From Maniola hyperantus (taxonomy: Eukaryota; Arthropoda; Insecta; Lepidoptera; Nymphalidae), in contig NC_048539.1 of NCBI RefSeq assembly GCF_902806685.2, positions 14,424,378-14,488,377 on the forward strand: DNA of 64,000 bases, in the 5' to 3' direction. Positions 10,332 through 19,978 of the stretch are shown here, piece after piece. Position numbers and translations under genes: made by a program. Under the pieces are notes generated by a model. It had not been told where the DNA came from and made no database searches. It saw only the letters and a list, made by a program, of their open reading frames with translations. Every line of letters begins with the position of its first letter. Within the stretch, counting starts at the first letter, position 1.

Positions 10332-10975
10332 CTTATTTTAAGTAATTGTATTGTGTTGTGCGAAAGTGTTGCTGTCTGTGTGTTACGTTTTTACGGCCCA
10401 TCCGCTCGACCAATTTTGATGACAATAGGCTAGTTGACACTTTTTTTAAGTAGGTCTTAAATGGTTAATATTAAGCCCTATTAGATCAAAAAAATTAACA
10501 CTATATTTTTTTGCGCCCTAAAAACCGTAAAACTTTAATTTAAAAATATATTTTTCTTAGACAGGTGAAAACACTGTCGGCCATGTTTGACCGATAGATT
10601 ATCTGTGCTCTGACGTCATGCATTTGTAAACAACATTTCTGGTCGGTGTAAACAACAGCATAAGGTTAATAAACATGACTTCTATACTAGTTTACATGAA
10701 AAATATAGTAATTATCGTTATTGTATCATCCGAGAATGTAAAAACGCATGGATAAAGACCACAGGAAAGTTGTGGATTAGAGTGCCCAGTGAAATAAATA
10801 TACGTAACACGTGAAGACTTGCTTAAAGGGATCCTATATCACTAACGACTGCAACCCAAATTTATTTTTGCAAAGATCACTTTGTTGTAAGTCTTACTTA
10901 ATAACTTATTCAATTTATAAAGAGAAAACGATATTTTTTTACGTTTACTATGAGTTTTTAGAAATATATAAAAAC
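10332..10975. other. AT-rich stretch with CRE-like sites
   Basis: Contains CTCTGACGTCATGCATTTG near 10,607, a motif seen again near 11,260 and 53,033 in similar sequence. I infer an unnamed degraded MITE. No coding evidence. Confidence 0.35.
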
Positions 10976-11165
10976 TAGCTTATGCTCGTGACTTCGCCCG
11001 CGTGGACTTCATAAATTTCAAACCCCCATTTAAACCACTCAGGGGTGGAATTTCAAAAAATCCTTTCCTATTGGATACCTTCTCTTTACCTACAAAGAAC
11101 ACACCCACCAAATTTCATGTATCTAGGACCAGCTGTTTAGATGTTTAGGCTGTATAAGTTATAGT
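10976..11165. mobile_element. GACTTCGTCCGCG-family repeat
   Basis: Starts AGCTTATGCTCGTGACTTCG, has CTCAGGGGTGGAATTTCAAA, and stops before the CAGT-repeat tail, so it is 3'-truncated relative to the family. Confidence 0.6.
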
Positions 11166-11596
11166 TATAGTGATATATAAGTTAGTCAGGACTTGAAATT
11201 TTATATATATGGATACTACGTTAGTCAATAGGGATGACATTTGTTTGTTTACATATTTAATGACGTCACATCATGGCTGACAGCGTTTTCTGAGTTTCAA
11301 ATAAAAATAAAAACTGTATTTTTTTAAATTGGATTTATATATCCATCCTGCGTTTTTAATAATTGTTATTGATATATTTCGTTGTCTTAAGCAAAATACT
11401 ATAATAAATAATCATTTATTGGACGAAATTAGATATGAGTCAAGTAGCCTTAAATAAGCTTGCACTCCGGGAACGGGTATACAAGTAGGTACGTTACTTT
11501 TGTTACCTACAGAAAATCGAAACGCTCCTCTCACGTAATTTTCAAAAACCTCAATCCACGTCAACGAAGTTGCGGGCATCATCAAAACTTAATAAT
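11166..11596. other. No gene; diverged repeat debris
   Basis: AT-rich with one TGACGTCA site near 11,262. A short GAAGTTGCGGGCATCAT end near 11,565 is debris of the short-repeat family. Confidence 0.4.
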
Positions 11597-11645
11597 ATAT
11601 TGTCAGCGGAATTATTGTGAGTAATGTCGGTACCCAACCAAAAAC

Positions 11646-11653
11646 TATATAAA
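11646..11653 (+). promoter_or_regulatory. TATA box of LTR-1 promoter
   Basis: TATATAAA within ACTATATAAAGCGAGCC. A TTCATTCGTCG initiator-like sequence lies about 40 bases downstream. The same sequence is in the 3' LTR. Confidence 0.6.
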
Positions 11654-11849
11654 GCGAGCCTTCAGCCGCACTAGAGAGATTCGCAATTCATTCGTCGAGC
11701 GAGAAGGTTGTGGTACTGGCATTATACGCAGTAAGTTTGCTGACATTATTCTTTGTATTCTTCTGATTGTTTTTATATTTGTTTTAAAGTTATTAACGGT
11801 TGTATGTGATGTTTTATTGACTTATTGTTTAAAATTATGTCGATATGAA

Positions 11850-11855
11850 AATAAA
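11850..11855 (+). terminator. LTR-1 poly(A) signal
   Basis: AATAAA in GATATGAAAATAAATTGG, followed by a T-rich stretch (CTTGTATTTTTTTAAT) as expected for the R-U5 region of an LTR. Confidence 0.55.
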
Positions 11856-11915
11856 TTGGATTTAGCTGTCTTGACCTTGTATTTTTTTAATATTTTCCGC
11901 TTCTGAGTGCTAAAA

Positions 11916-11928
11916 TCAGAAGTGGGAT
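11916..11928 (+). other. Candidate primer-binding site of LTR-1
   Basis: TCAGAAGTGGGAT begins at the first base after the LTR. It resembles the complement of the acceptor stem of a Leu-type tRNA, offset about five bases from CCA; that match is from memory. It can also pair with CTTCTGA in the LTR end (11,900-11,907), so self-priming is an alternative. Confidence 0.4.
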
Positions 11929-13769
11929 AGTCCTGTGCCCACTATTGGCTTTGATATCCTCACAAACAACCGTTAATTATTTTTGTTAATAATGCCTTGC
12001 CAACGACCTTCTCGTTCGTGTTTTGGTAAAAATAGCTTGAGATCATATCGCGATAAGAGTCATTTACGTTTCATAATAAACATCTTTCGTATTATGAGAG
12101 TAGCTGTTCTGGTGTACGAAATAGGTCTAGGTTTCGTATCATTCGCTTAGATCGCGGTCCTACCCTCATTAGTTTCATAAAAATGTCACTACTTGTCGCG
12201 ATTGAGGAAAGTTCCGCTAGTGTTTAGCTTTATACCTAGCTAAGCACGTGTTGGCTACGTGTACGTATTCAGTTCAAATATTTCCGTCTTTTTAACTTTT
12301 GTTAGCTAAAAATCTCAATAAAAAAAAAAAAGTTTCTACGTCTACCCGGCTTATTTTAATAATGCAGTTGTCTAAATCAAGTAGTCAAATCTACGCATAA
12401 AGCCAAGTCTCCTAACATCTTGAAAATCACGTGAACATCCTTCAGACCCTAGCAACTCAGAATTACGACAAACATTCGTTGCTATTCTCAACCGCTCAGT
12501 GCGTTATAAGCGTAACCTACAGTCGACTGTCGAATAATAATAAAAAACGTGCTAGTCGATCTCGTACAATCTCCCATTTGCTAACGCCGGCGGCCTCGCC
12601 GCGGCGAACTGCGTCCTTCTCGCCTGGGCCACCGCTTTCTCAGCAGTGAGTTCAGACGCCATCAACGCTGTCTGAGGGAGCTCGGACCTGCAGCGCCACT
12701 ACACCACCAGGTCTAGGGAGACCTCGCCACACCGTGTGAGCTTCGTGGCTTCCAACGCAAGTTATTCGGTGTCGGCAATGACGGGCAACATAGTGAGTGC
12801 AATTAGTGGAAATAACCAGGTGAGATCCAGCCATGTCTTTATTTTAAATTTTGACCTGCTTTTAATAATTAATGCAAGCTGTAAAAAGTTGATAATGTTC
12901 GTAACCTCAACCGATTGCATAACCGTGAGGTAGTTACGTCTATTGTTTGGTCTTTAATGTTTTAAAAGGTGTTGTTGTACAAAAGTGGTTTTTAAACGAA
13001 AGGGGCACAAAATGTTCTGTCTTGGACTAATTTTAAAACGGAATTTATTCCGTTGTGTCCGTGAAAGGTGTATATTGCTAACATCCTGATTAGGTTATAA
13101 CCAATTCTACGTAAAACTATTGTACGAAGTACCTCGCCGAGATACCCGCAATTCAAAATCGCAGTTTAAGACTAGAAAGCGTAGTTTTGGTCGTAGTGCT
13201 TCCCAATCATGTTTATTTCTATGTGGAAATTATAATCACAAAGTATGAGGTACAAAAATCTAAAGCCTGATGAAAAACCTAGTACAGCGAACGAAAATAG
13301 TAATTTTCAGACTACCCGAAAATCTCACCCAGTTGTTATAAAAACAAATTTTGGCTAAATTCAGTGTTCTTTTGTAAAAGAGGAAATCATAATGTGTAGA
13401 CGAGTTGACTTATTATTTTTGCCAGTAAAGTCAGTGTTAATTATTGTACTGCAGTTCTACAGCAGGTACCTGTAGATATTTTGATTAACAGTGGATTGAA
13501 CTTATCTCGAGTCGATTGCGAAACACTTTCAGTGTACTCGAATTGTTTTGCATATTACGTGGCATTGACAGCCAAGTGGTAGAATCAAATTATTTTACGA
13601 GTTTTGCTGATATAACATTAGAAATCAATTTTCATGTTGTGTTAGATCGTTGTTTGAATATGTAAACCTGTCGTACTAAGGACAGGCGTACTTAACCGAC
13701 TAGGAGCTACTTACATTTAAACACTGTGCTCACATTGATTTTATCTTTCTTTTTCCGAAATTTCTGGCA
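11929..13769. other. LTR-1 internal region, left part
   Basis: Short open frames exist (12,431-12,649; 12,736-12,933 plus) without recognisable gag or enzyme motifs. A splice-donor-like CCAG/GTGAGA lies at about 12,820. The piece 12,580-12,760 is richer in G+C and Pro/Ser codons. I cannot assign a product. Confidence 0.4.
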
Positions 13770-14435
13770 CAATGCTGCGCACTTGGCTGCGGGCTTTGGC
13801 GTTCCGCACGAGTGCGAAGCTTGCCATGCTCTGGCGTGGGTGCGGAGGTGCGACCTGCGCACGCTGCTCCGAGCTTCGGCGCTCTTCGCGAGCGCAACGG
13901 TGCGCTAGTGTGGCGGCGCCATGCCGCGCATGCTGTTCCGAGCTTCGGCACTCTCCGCGAGTGCAACGGCGCGCTAATGTGGCTGCACCGTGCCGCGCCA
14001 CTGCCGCGCGTTTCTGTGCTCTTGGCGAGCAAGACGGCGCGCTGGTGTTGCTGCGCCATGCTGCGCCGCTGCTGCGCCTTTTTGCGCTCTTGCCGAGCGA
14101 GACGGCGCGCTGGTGTTGCCGCGCCGTGCCGCGCCTTTTTGCGCCCTTGCCGAGCGAGACGGCGCGCTGATGTTTCTGCGCCGTGCCGCGCTGCGTAGGC
14201 CGCTGCAGGCTACGGCGCCCTTGGTGAAGCGAGGTGGCTCGCTGGTGCTGCGCTGCTGTGCCGCGTGTGCCGCTGGTGCTACGGTGCTCTTGGCGGGCGC
14301 AACAGCTCGCTGGTCCGCTGCGCGATGCCGCGCGCGCCGCTGGAGCCCCTGCGCTCTTGGCGGGCACAACAGCTCGCTGGTCCGCTGCGCGATGCCGCGC
14401 GCGCCGCTAGAGCTCCTGCGCTCTTTGCGGGCGTA
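13770..14435. repeat. GC-rich tandem array, unit about 57-75 bp
   Basis: About nine to ten diverged units, each with a core like GACGGCGCGCTGGTGTTGC, then CGCGCCGTGCCGCGC and a TGCGCTCTTG(C/G)CGAGCG end. The last two units (from about 14,301 and 14,368) are almost identical at 67-bp spacing. The composition leaves several Ala/Arg-rich frames open on both strands; overlap of so many frames argues they are a compositional artefact. Confidence 0.8.
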
Positions 14436-14984
14436 ACAGCTTTGCCCTTGGCTGACTGTTTGTATTTGTATCAGCTGAAATTTGGTAAGACCTTTCCTTT
14501 CTTTACCAAGTGAGAATTCATAATGTCGATAAAGTATCTTCGTAAGTAAATCACTTTCTTTGCATCATTGGGAACATATAAAGTAAATACCTTGCTCCAG
14601 CTCTGCTCGCTTGTCTTTGTGTTAAAGGTGTCTCATATAATTGCGAAACAGTGATGACGTATTTTAGTACCTACGTTCGTAAATAGTGTAACGTGGATGG
14701 ATTCCAAACTGAGAAAACCTAATACGCCTGTTACCATTTAAACAACCTTACAATTTTGATGTGTCTGTTGTTTTACAAAGACGGTAGTATACTTGTTAAC
14801 ACGTTATGTAACGTATGGTTTGACAGTTTTCAATCGAGTGAATCTCATTTACCTTTCAATTTTCGACTAATATTTTGATTAGAATCATTTACTTAGGTCA
14901 GGTAGCATGGCCGAGCTCATATTTTGACCAAATCAAATAAGTAGACTGATTTACGCTAAACATGTCACGTATGATAACACAAGT

Positions 14985-15140
14985 CAAACACAAACCCAAA
15001 CATAACCCCTTGAGCATAACCCAAACATAACCCCAACACAAACCCAAACATAACACAAACCCAAACATAACCCTAACACCAACCCAAACACAGGCCCAAA
15101 TACAACCCAAACACAACTCAAGCATAACCCAAACATAACA
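14985..15140. repeat. Degenerate AACCCAAACATAACC tract
   Basis: Irregular repeats of AACCCAAACATAACCC-like words over about 155 bases, purine/pyrimidine skewed (almost no G on the plus strand). It is not the insect telomere repeat (CCTAA)n. Confidence 0.75.
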
Positions 15141-15289
15141 GAAAGCGTGAGACATATCTTTGCTGATTGAGTTAAAGAGCAACAGCTTTAATTAGAAAGA
15201 CCTGTTTTTCTACCCTCATGGATAAAAACTTATTGTCATGACCACTGATCCGATTGCGTAACCGGCATCAAACATCGTTACAATCCTAA

Positions 15290-15415
15290 TCGTTGTGATT
15301 GGCTGAATTTGAGGGATTCTTGTTGCAGCAGTACATTTTGGCCAATGGTGAGCGAGCCGACCAGTCGGAGGTGATTGCGATGGTGACATTGTGGCTGACA
15401 TTCTACCGCAATCGA
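15290..15415. other. CCAAT-rich block shared with LTR-2
   Basis: TGATTGGCTGAATTTGAGGG, GATTCTTGTTGCAGCA, TTTTGGCCAATGGTGAGCGA and GTGATTGCGATGGTGACATT recur in the same order and spacing at 46,865-46,975 inside LTR-2. Inverted ATTGGC/GCCAAT boxes are kept in both. It may be an element core or an independent MITE. Confidence 0.65.
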
Positions 15416-15828
15416 GCCGCTGTACTGGCCAAATGCGATCATAAGTTACCTTTGGTGACAATGCTTGTGTCTCGTTGGTGAAATCTGCAAGGTTTTAAGC
15501 AAGATTTTCATATGAACTGTCGTTGACACTCTCCCAAAGTTAAGATTAACGACCAAGGTTTGGTCGCCGAGTCTCATTTCATAGAAAAATTGGACTTGAG
15601 CATCCAGAAACGCAGGAAGTGTTTGAGTTACGCTGCATTTATTTTGAAAGTAAAGTTCAACCGAATATTGTCTTTATGTTACAGTAGCACGCTTAATGTG
15701 TTTGCGTGTGTGAGGGTGAGGCGAGCTGCCTTGCTGGTTGAACTGCGTGGCTGGTGTGGCCCAGATGCAGCGTGCTCCGAGGCTGGCGACCTAGAGTGGC
15801 TGGTTCCGGAAGTCGTGTCCTTAGGATG

Positions 15829-15980
15829 CGGATCAGGCGGTGTCCTGGCAGGCTTTGTTCCTGGAAAGTCGCGTTCGCTGAATGCGCATCAGGTGTTGTC
15901 CTGGCAGGCTTTGTTCCTGGAAAGTCGCGTTCGCTGAATGCGCATCAGGTGTTGTCCTGGCAGGCTTTGTCCTGGAACGT
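15829..15980. repeat. 56-bp tandem repeat, 2.6 copies
   Basis: TGTCCTGGCAGGCTTTGTTC starts at 15,841, 15,897 and 15,953, exactly 56 bases apart; the third copy is cut short. A (TG)n run follows near 15,992. Confidence 0.9.
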
Positions 15981-16388
15981 ACGTGGGGGGTATATGTGTG
16001 TGTGTGTGAACTTGCAAGTTCAGGTATGAGAATGTTTGAGATGTAATGTCAGGAGAGATATTATGAACACTGTTGATTGTGAAGCGTTTTAGTTTGTGAA
16101 AGCGAAACTTTGAATGAGGGCCTCGTATGTGTGATGAATGTCAGTACAGGCAAGAGCGTGCGTCGTCATGATTAAATTAACAGTTTGTCTCTTGTGCAGG
16201 TTTTGATGGAAATAATTGTGACGGTACGGGTGAGTCCTCAGGTACCCCTGCTGGTTCAGCTGGCGCTGCGATAGGGGGTCCCTAGTGTACTGATGAAGAT
16301 GACGAACGTACACTAACCCTCCATGCAAACGCTTCCGTCGAAATCATCTCCAGTGCAGCCGAGGGCGGCGCACAATCAGGAGAGGCCG

Positions 16389-16703
16389 TGTCAGCGGAAT
16401 TATTGTGAGTAATGTCGGTACCCAACCAAAAACTATATAAAGCGAGCCTTCAGCCGCACTAGAGAGATTCGCAATTCATTCGTCGAGCGAGAAGGTTGTG
16501 GTACTGGCATTATACGCAGTAAGTTTGCTGACATTATTCTTTGTATTCTTCTGATTGTTTTTATATTTGTTTTAAAGTTATTAACGGTTGTATGTGATGT
16601 TTTATTGACTTATTGTTTAAAATTATGTCGATATGAAAATAAATTGGATTTAGCTGTCTTGACCTTGTATTTTTTTAATATTTTCCGCTTCTGAGTGCTA
16701 AAA
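16389..16703 (+). repeat. 3' LTR of LTR-1
   Basis: Same length and, by eye, same sequence as 11,601-11,915. A purine-rich AGGAGAGG lies just upstream (about 16,379-16,386), a plausible polypurine tract although GCCG separates it from the LTR. Confidence 0.85.
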
Positions 16704-16719
16704 ATATTTTTTAAACCTT

Positions 16720-17000
16720 TAATTTTTAGGGTACGGTACCCGAAGGGTGCCAACGGGACCCTATTACCTACTAAGACTCCGCTGTCCTTCCGTCTGTCTG
16801 TCTGTCTGTCTGTCAGCGGGCTTTACCTCGTGAAATATGGTAGGTAGAGAGTTAAAATTTTCCCCAAATGTGTATTTTTATTGTCGCTATGAGAACAAAT
16901 AATGAAAGTTTCAAAATGGCCACCTTGAAAATTTTAAAAAAGAATTAAAAGTGTTATTTCTTGTACGATGGTACAAAACCGTTCGTGTGCGTGTTACAAA
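16720..17000. mobile_element. GGTTCCGTACC-like repeat
   Basis: Starts TTTTTAGGGTACGGTACCCG, has CCGCTGTCCTTCCGTCTG followed by (TCTG)n, and AGTTTCAAAATGGCCACCTT. Same subfamily as 4478-4692. It begins only about 13 bases beyond the LTR-1 target duplication. Confidence 0.65.
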
Positions 17001-17035
17001 ATTATTGTACCAAGACTGATTTTTTTTAAATAGAG

Positions 17036-17282
17036 ATAGCGAGCAAACGAGCAGGCGGGTCACCTGATGTTAAGTGATTACCGCCGCCCATGGACATTTG
17101 CAGCGCCAGAGGAACCGCCGATGCGTTGGCCGGCCTTTTAGGAATTTGTTGGTATTGAATAACCCCATGTTGTAATCTAGTGGGAACACCGCCGATGGGA
17201 GTTGGTTCCACAGATTGCATGTGCGTGGAAAGAAGGATCTGGCACATGCAAGAATAGAGAAGAAGTAAATGAACCCCTTCAA
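17036..17282 (-). pseudogene. LINE ORF2 C-terminal remnant
   Basis: Minus-strand translation includes ARSFFPRTCNLWNQLPSAVF followed by PLDYNMGLFNTNKFLKGR. This is the recognisable C-terminal block of LINE reverse transcriptases (hydrophobic FFPRT, then LWN-LP--VFP-Y). The 5' part is absent and no polymerase YXDD motif is present, so this is a truncated copy. The plus-strand GGCGGGTCACCTGATGTTAA is a familiar lepidopteran LINE 3' UTR sequence. Confidence 0.75.
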
Positions 17283-18010
17283 CTAATTATGCAAGCATAA
17301 TCGCAGGCATGGTCGACAAAGAACGACAAAAGTTACGACAGCAGTGGTATGGTATGGGCCCTAACTCATCATGTAACGCAGTGGTCTCTGATGGTCAAAT
17401 TATCCTTATCACTTAGGACCAAATGCCAACCTTTGCTAGAGGACGACATGATAAGAAGATGCAGGAACAATTTAAGAACAGCATAAAGTATTTAAAGTAG
17501 TAACAATGAAGAGTACTTATCTGGAAAAATTTGCAATGTAAGTACGTAGCAGCAGATAGTATTGAAAACAATAGAACATCTTTGGAAACCATGCATGAGT
17601 CATTAAGCAAGTCTTACACGTGTAAGTATACCTATGTGGCCCGTCTAGGAAACACAAGGGAGAACTTGCTCGCTCATCCCTCTACGTGTGTTCTAACGTC
17701 GACCAATTCAGTGTAAAAGCACTGTGCATTTACAATTTACATATCGTGATAGTTTGTGTCCTAACGTTGTGTTCTGAATAAACTGTATGTAAAAATAGTT
17801 TCAGCGTCTTACACTGCGGAAATATTTACTCAAAGCATTTACAGCTTTTAATACATAAACGCTTATTTCATCATACCAAAAACTACTTTAAAAATCTTTC
17901 TTAAATCCGGAACTTTCCAAGACAAATAAGAAAGGAGACCCGTTCTCAGTAGTGAGCCGGCGTTGGGTTGATAATGGTGATGATAAAATTTGCATGACCA
18001 GTTTTATCAA
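17283..18010. other. No recognisable feature
   Basis: Two short ORFs (17,413-17,610 minus; 17,531-17,716 plus) overlap on opposite strands and show no family features. I treat both as chance. Confidence 0.45.
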
Positions 18011-18012
18011 AC

Positions 18013-18224
18013 ACTAACTTATCCCCGCGATTTTGTCCGCGTAGAGCAGTCTCAAATTTCAAACCCCTATTTTATTCACTTAGGGGTTGAATTTTCACAA
18101 ATCCTTTCCTAGCGGACGTCTACGGCATAATCAGCATGCCAAAGTTTAGCCCGATCCATCCAGTAGTTTGAGCTGTATGTTGATAGATCAGTCAGTCAGT
18201 CAGATTTTCATTTTATATTATACT
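18013..18224. mobile_element. GACTTCGTCCGCG-family repeat
   Basis: Starts AACTTATCCCCGCGATTTTG and ends GATAGATCAGTCAGTCAGTC. Full-length form with all internal blocks. Confidence 0.7.
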
Positions 18225-18356
18225 TATTTTTTTAGAGACTTCTCTGATCCCACGTCCTTAGTTGATAAGCTAATCAAGGGCAAAAAAATCATAATTTAAT
18301 ATAATCAATCTTTACCGCAGCGTTAACGACTAACCACAAGATATTGGTCAGTATAA

Positions 18357-18723
18357 CGCCCCTTTCACACGGCAGAAAGAACACGGTTGTATCCTGTTGC
18401 ATCGTGGCGGGCGCGGGGCAGGGGCTGCCACCACTCCACTATCCCGCAAATAACAGTGTCTAGCAAAAAACCGCACGCAGGAAGCCGTGTGAAGACTGGT
18501 ATTGAAATATTTGTGTTTAAACGGGATCCCGCTTTTTACTGGAATACGGATCCAGTTTCTAGTGACAAACCCGAATGGCTCAATCAACCGGATCAGTTTT
18601 TTTGCAGGATCCCGCATGTGGGATGCTCGTGTGAATGCTAGCATATAAACACATTCGCAATCAAACGAGATCCTGCAGAAAACGTGATCCTGCAAAAAAC
18701 TGGACTGCCGTGTGAAAGGGGCG
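18357..18723. mobile_element. PIF/Harbinger-like MITE, 367 bp
   Basis: The element begins CGCCCCTTTCACACGGCAG and ends with its perfect 19-bp reverse complement CTGCCGTGTGAAAGGGGCG. It is flanked on both sides by TAA (18,354-18,356; 18,724-18,726), the 3-bp target duplication of PIF/Harbinger transposons. The interior is rich in GGATCC/GGATCCCG words (five or more), which form further inverted pairs. ORFs of 84 and 115 residues cross on opposite strands and look incidental. Perfect termini suggest a recent insertion. Confidence 0.9.
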
Positions 18724-18726
18724 TAA

Positions 18727-19099
18727 CGGTAAACGGCAAACTCAAAATTATCTGAAGCTTTAGCCCCTCGAGAGAAAATACAAATAAGGCTAGTCTACTA
18801 TACTCAGCTTTAATTAATTAAATTATTTTATAGGCTTGACCATTAAATCCATGGAGCTAAAAGAGCTTATCTTATATTAAATCTAATAGCACGGCATGAC
18901 GCATCAGTCTATGTTGAGATGAAGCAGTCTATATTGAAAGTTGAAACATATATTTTATGTCAATACTTCACTCTTCAACGGAAAACAAATACGATGGAAA
19001 GACTAGGAAAGACACAAATAGGTTACCTACATCAAGACATTCTTCCGGAAAAATGACAATTTCCTTCTTTTCTTTGAATGACTAAAACTTCCCATATAA
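18727..19099. other. No recognisable feature
   Basis: AT-rich sequence without a supportable feature. Confidence 0.5.
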
Positions 19100-19280
19100 T
19101 TCATTAATTATTACGAAAGCGTGTTTGTTTCTTAGTTTATTGGTTTGTTCTTCAATCACATCGCAATTTGACGTCGCGTATTGTTTTCATGGGTATTGTT
19201 AATGACTCGGAGAGTGCCATAGGCTACTTTATATCCCGGAAAATCAAAGAGTTCCCGCGGGATTATTGAAAACTAAAACA
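19100..19280. mobile_element. Short-repeat family copy
   Basis: Contains ACGAAAGCGTGTTTGTTTC, AGAGTGCCATAGGCTACTTT and AAATCAAAGAGTTCCCGCGG, blocks shared with 22,487-22,707. Confidence 0.6.
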
Positions 19281-19744
19281 AAATATTTCACTAGAACTAA
19301 CATAATATTTGTAAACTCCAACTGAATGCGATTCCAGTACATAATTTACTTATGGCAACTTACAAAGGCCGGACCAGATATTAATCTACGCTCAGACGAT
19401 GTTCCCCCCCGGTGGGAGAGATGGGGGACTCGGTACAGGCAACAGGTGCCCGAAGCGATGCCGAGAGTAAGGGATGATCCGAAGAGTCTCGGCCCAAATT
19501 TAATTATTGTCTCCGCTCCCAATATACCTCAACATTGAATTTATCATTGTTTATATTACAATTTTGGATAACAGCCACACTGTTTACTAATTAAAATGTA
19601 TCTTGGCTCCTTATTGAATTTCCAGTAGTACCTATACCTATAACCATGAGTTTTACAAACAACACTATAGTTTTTAAGTGGATAAATGTTTTTTTTTCAC
19701 ATTCATCATACCACAAAAGTTTAATTTGTATTATTAATAATATT

Positions 19745-19978
19745 GATGACATCCGCATGTTCTTCCGCGAGGACTTAGGTTTTTAAACTCCCGTGGAAAC
19801 TCTTTGATTTTTCTGTATAATAAATAACTTATATGACCATCTCCGGGACGTAAGTAACTATTACGTTAAAATCGGTTTAACAGATAGGCTATAAAAATGT
19901 AGGTATTGCAGACAGACATTCTAACAGCTAAACAGAAAAACATACAGACAGACACAATTTTGTGTTTATAATAATATT
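19745..19978. mobile_element. Short-repeat family copy, reversed
   Basis: Reverse orientation copy: TAAACTCCCGTGGAAACTCT near its left, then ACAGACAGACACAATTTTGT and a TTATAATAATAT end. Confidence 0.55.

Larger units (their letters stand above)
11601..11915 (+). repeat. 5' LTR of LTR-1
   Basis: Starts TGTCAGCGGAATTATT and ends CTTCTGAGTGCTAAAA. The start is the usual TG; the end is not the usual CA. It carries a TATA box, a downstream start-like TCATTCG, a splice-donor-like CGCAGTAAGT near 11,730 and an AATAAA at 11,850. Confidence 0.85.
11597..16707 (+). mobile_element. LTR-1: complete non-coding LTR retrotransposon
   Basis: Two direct 315-bp LTRs (11,601-11,915 and 16,389-16,703) appear identical by eye and are flanked by the same 4 bases, ATAT, at 11,597-11,600 and 16,704-16,707: a target-site duplication. 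The internal 4,473 bp has no gag, protease, RT, RNase H or integrase that I can find in any frame; it holds a GC-rich tandem array, an AAACATAACCC-rich tract and a 56-bp tandem repeat. Orientation is from the TATA box, poly(A) signal and PBS position. Identical LTRs imply a recent insertion, so the lack of coding is probably a family trait rather than decay. This matches the concept of a large retrotransposon derivative (LARD). AT-rich TSDs can arise by chance, but equal LTR length and a PBS exactly at the boundary support the ends. Confidence 0.85.

Noticed and set aside
13741..14436. Long Ala/Arg-rich ORFs on both strands (up to 208 residues)
   Set aside because: They lie entirely within a GC-rich tandem array; several overlapping frames on both strands are open at once, as expected from composition, with no domain.
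14898..15182. Trp/Cys-rich 94-residue ORF; telomere-like repeat
   Set aside because: It comes from the degenerate AACCCAAACATAACC tract; the unit is irregular and is not the insect telomere repeat.
15299..15481. 60-residue ORF MAEFEGFLLQQYILANGERA... as a gag fragment
   Set aside because: The same DNA block recurs in LTR-2 (46.87 kb) with the frame broken, so nucleotide rather than protein conservation is seen.
18348..18695. 115-residue minus ORF and 84-residue plus ORF
   Set aside because: Both lie in the Harbinger-like MITE and overlap on opposite strands.
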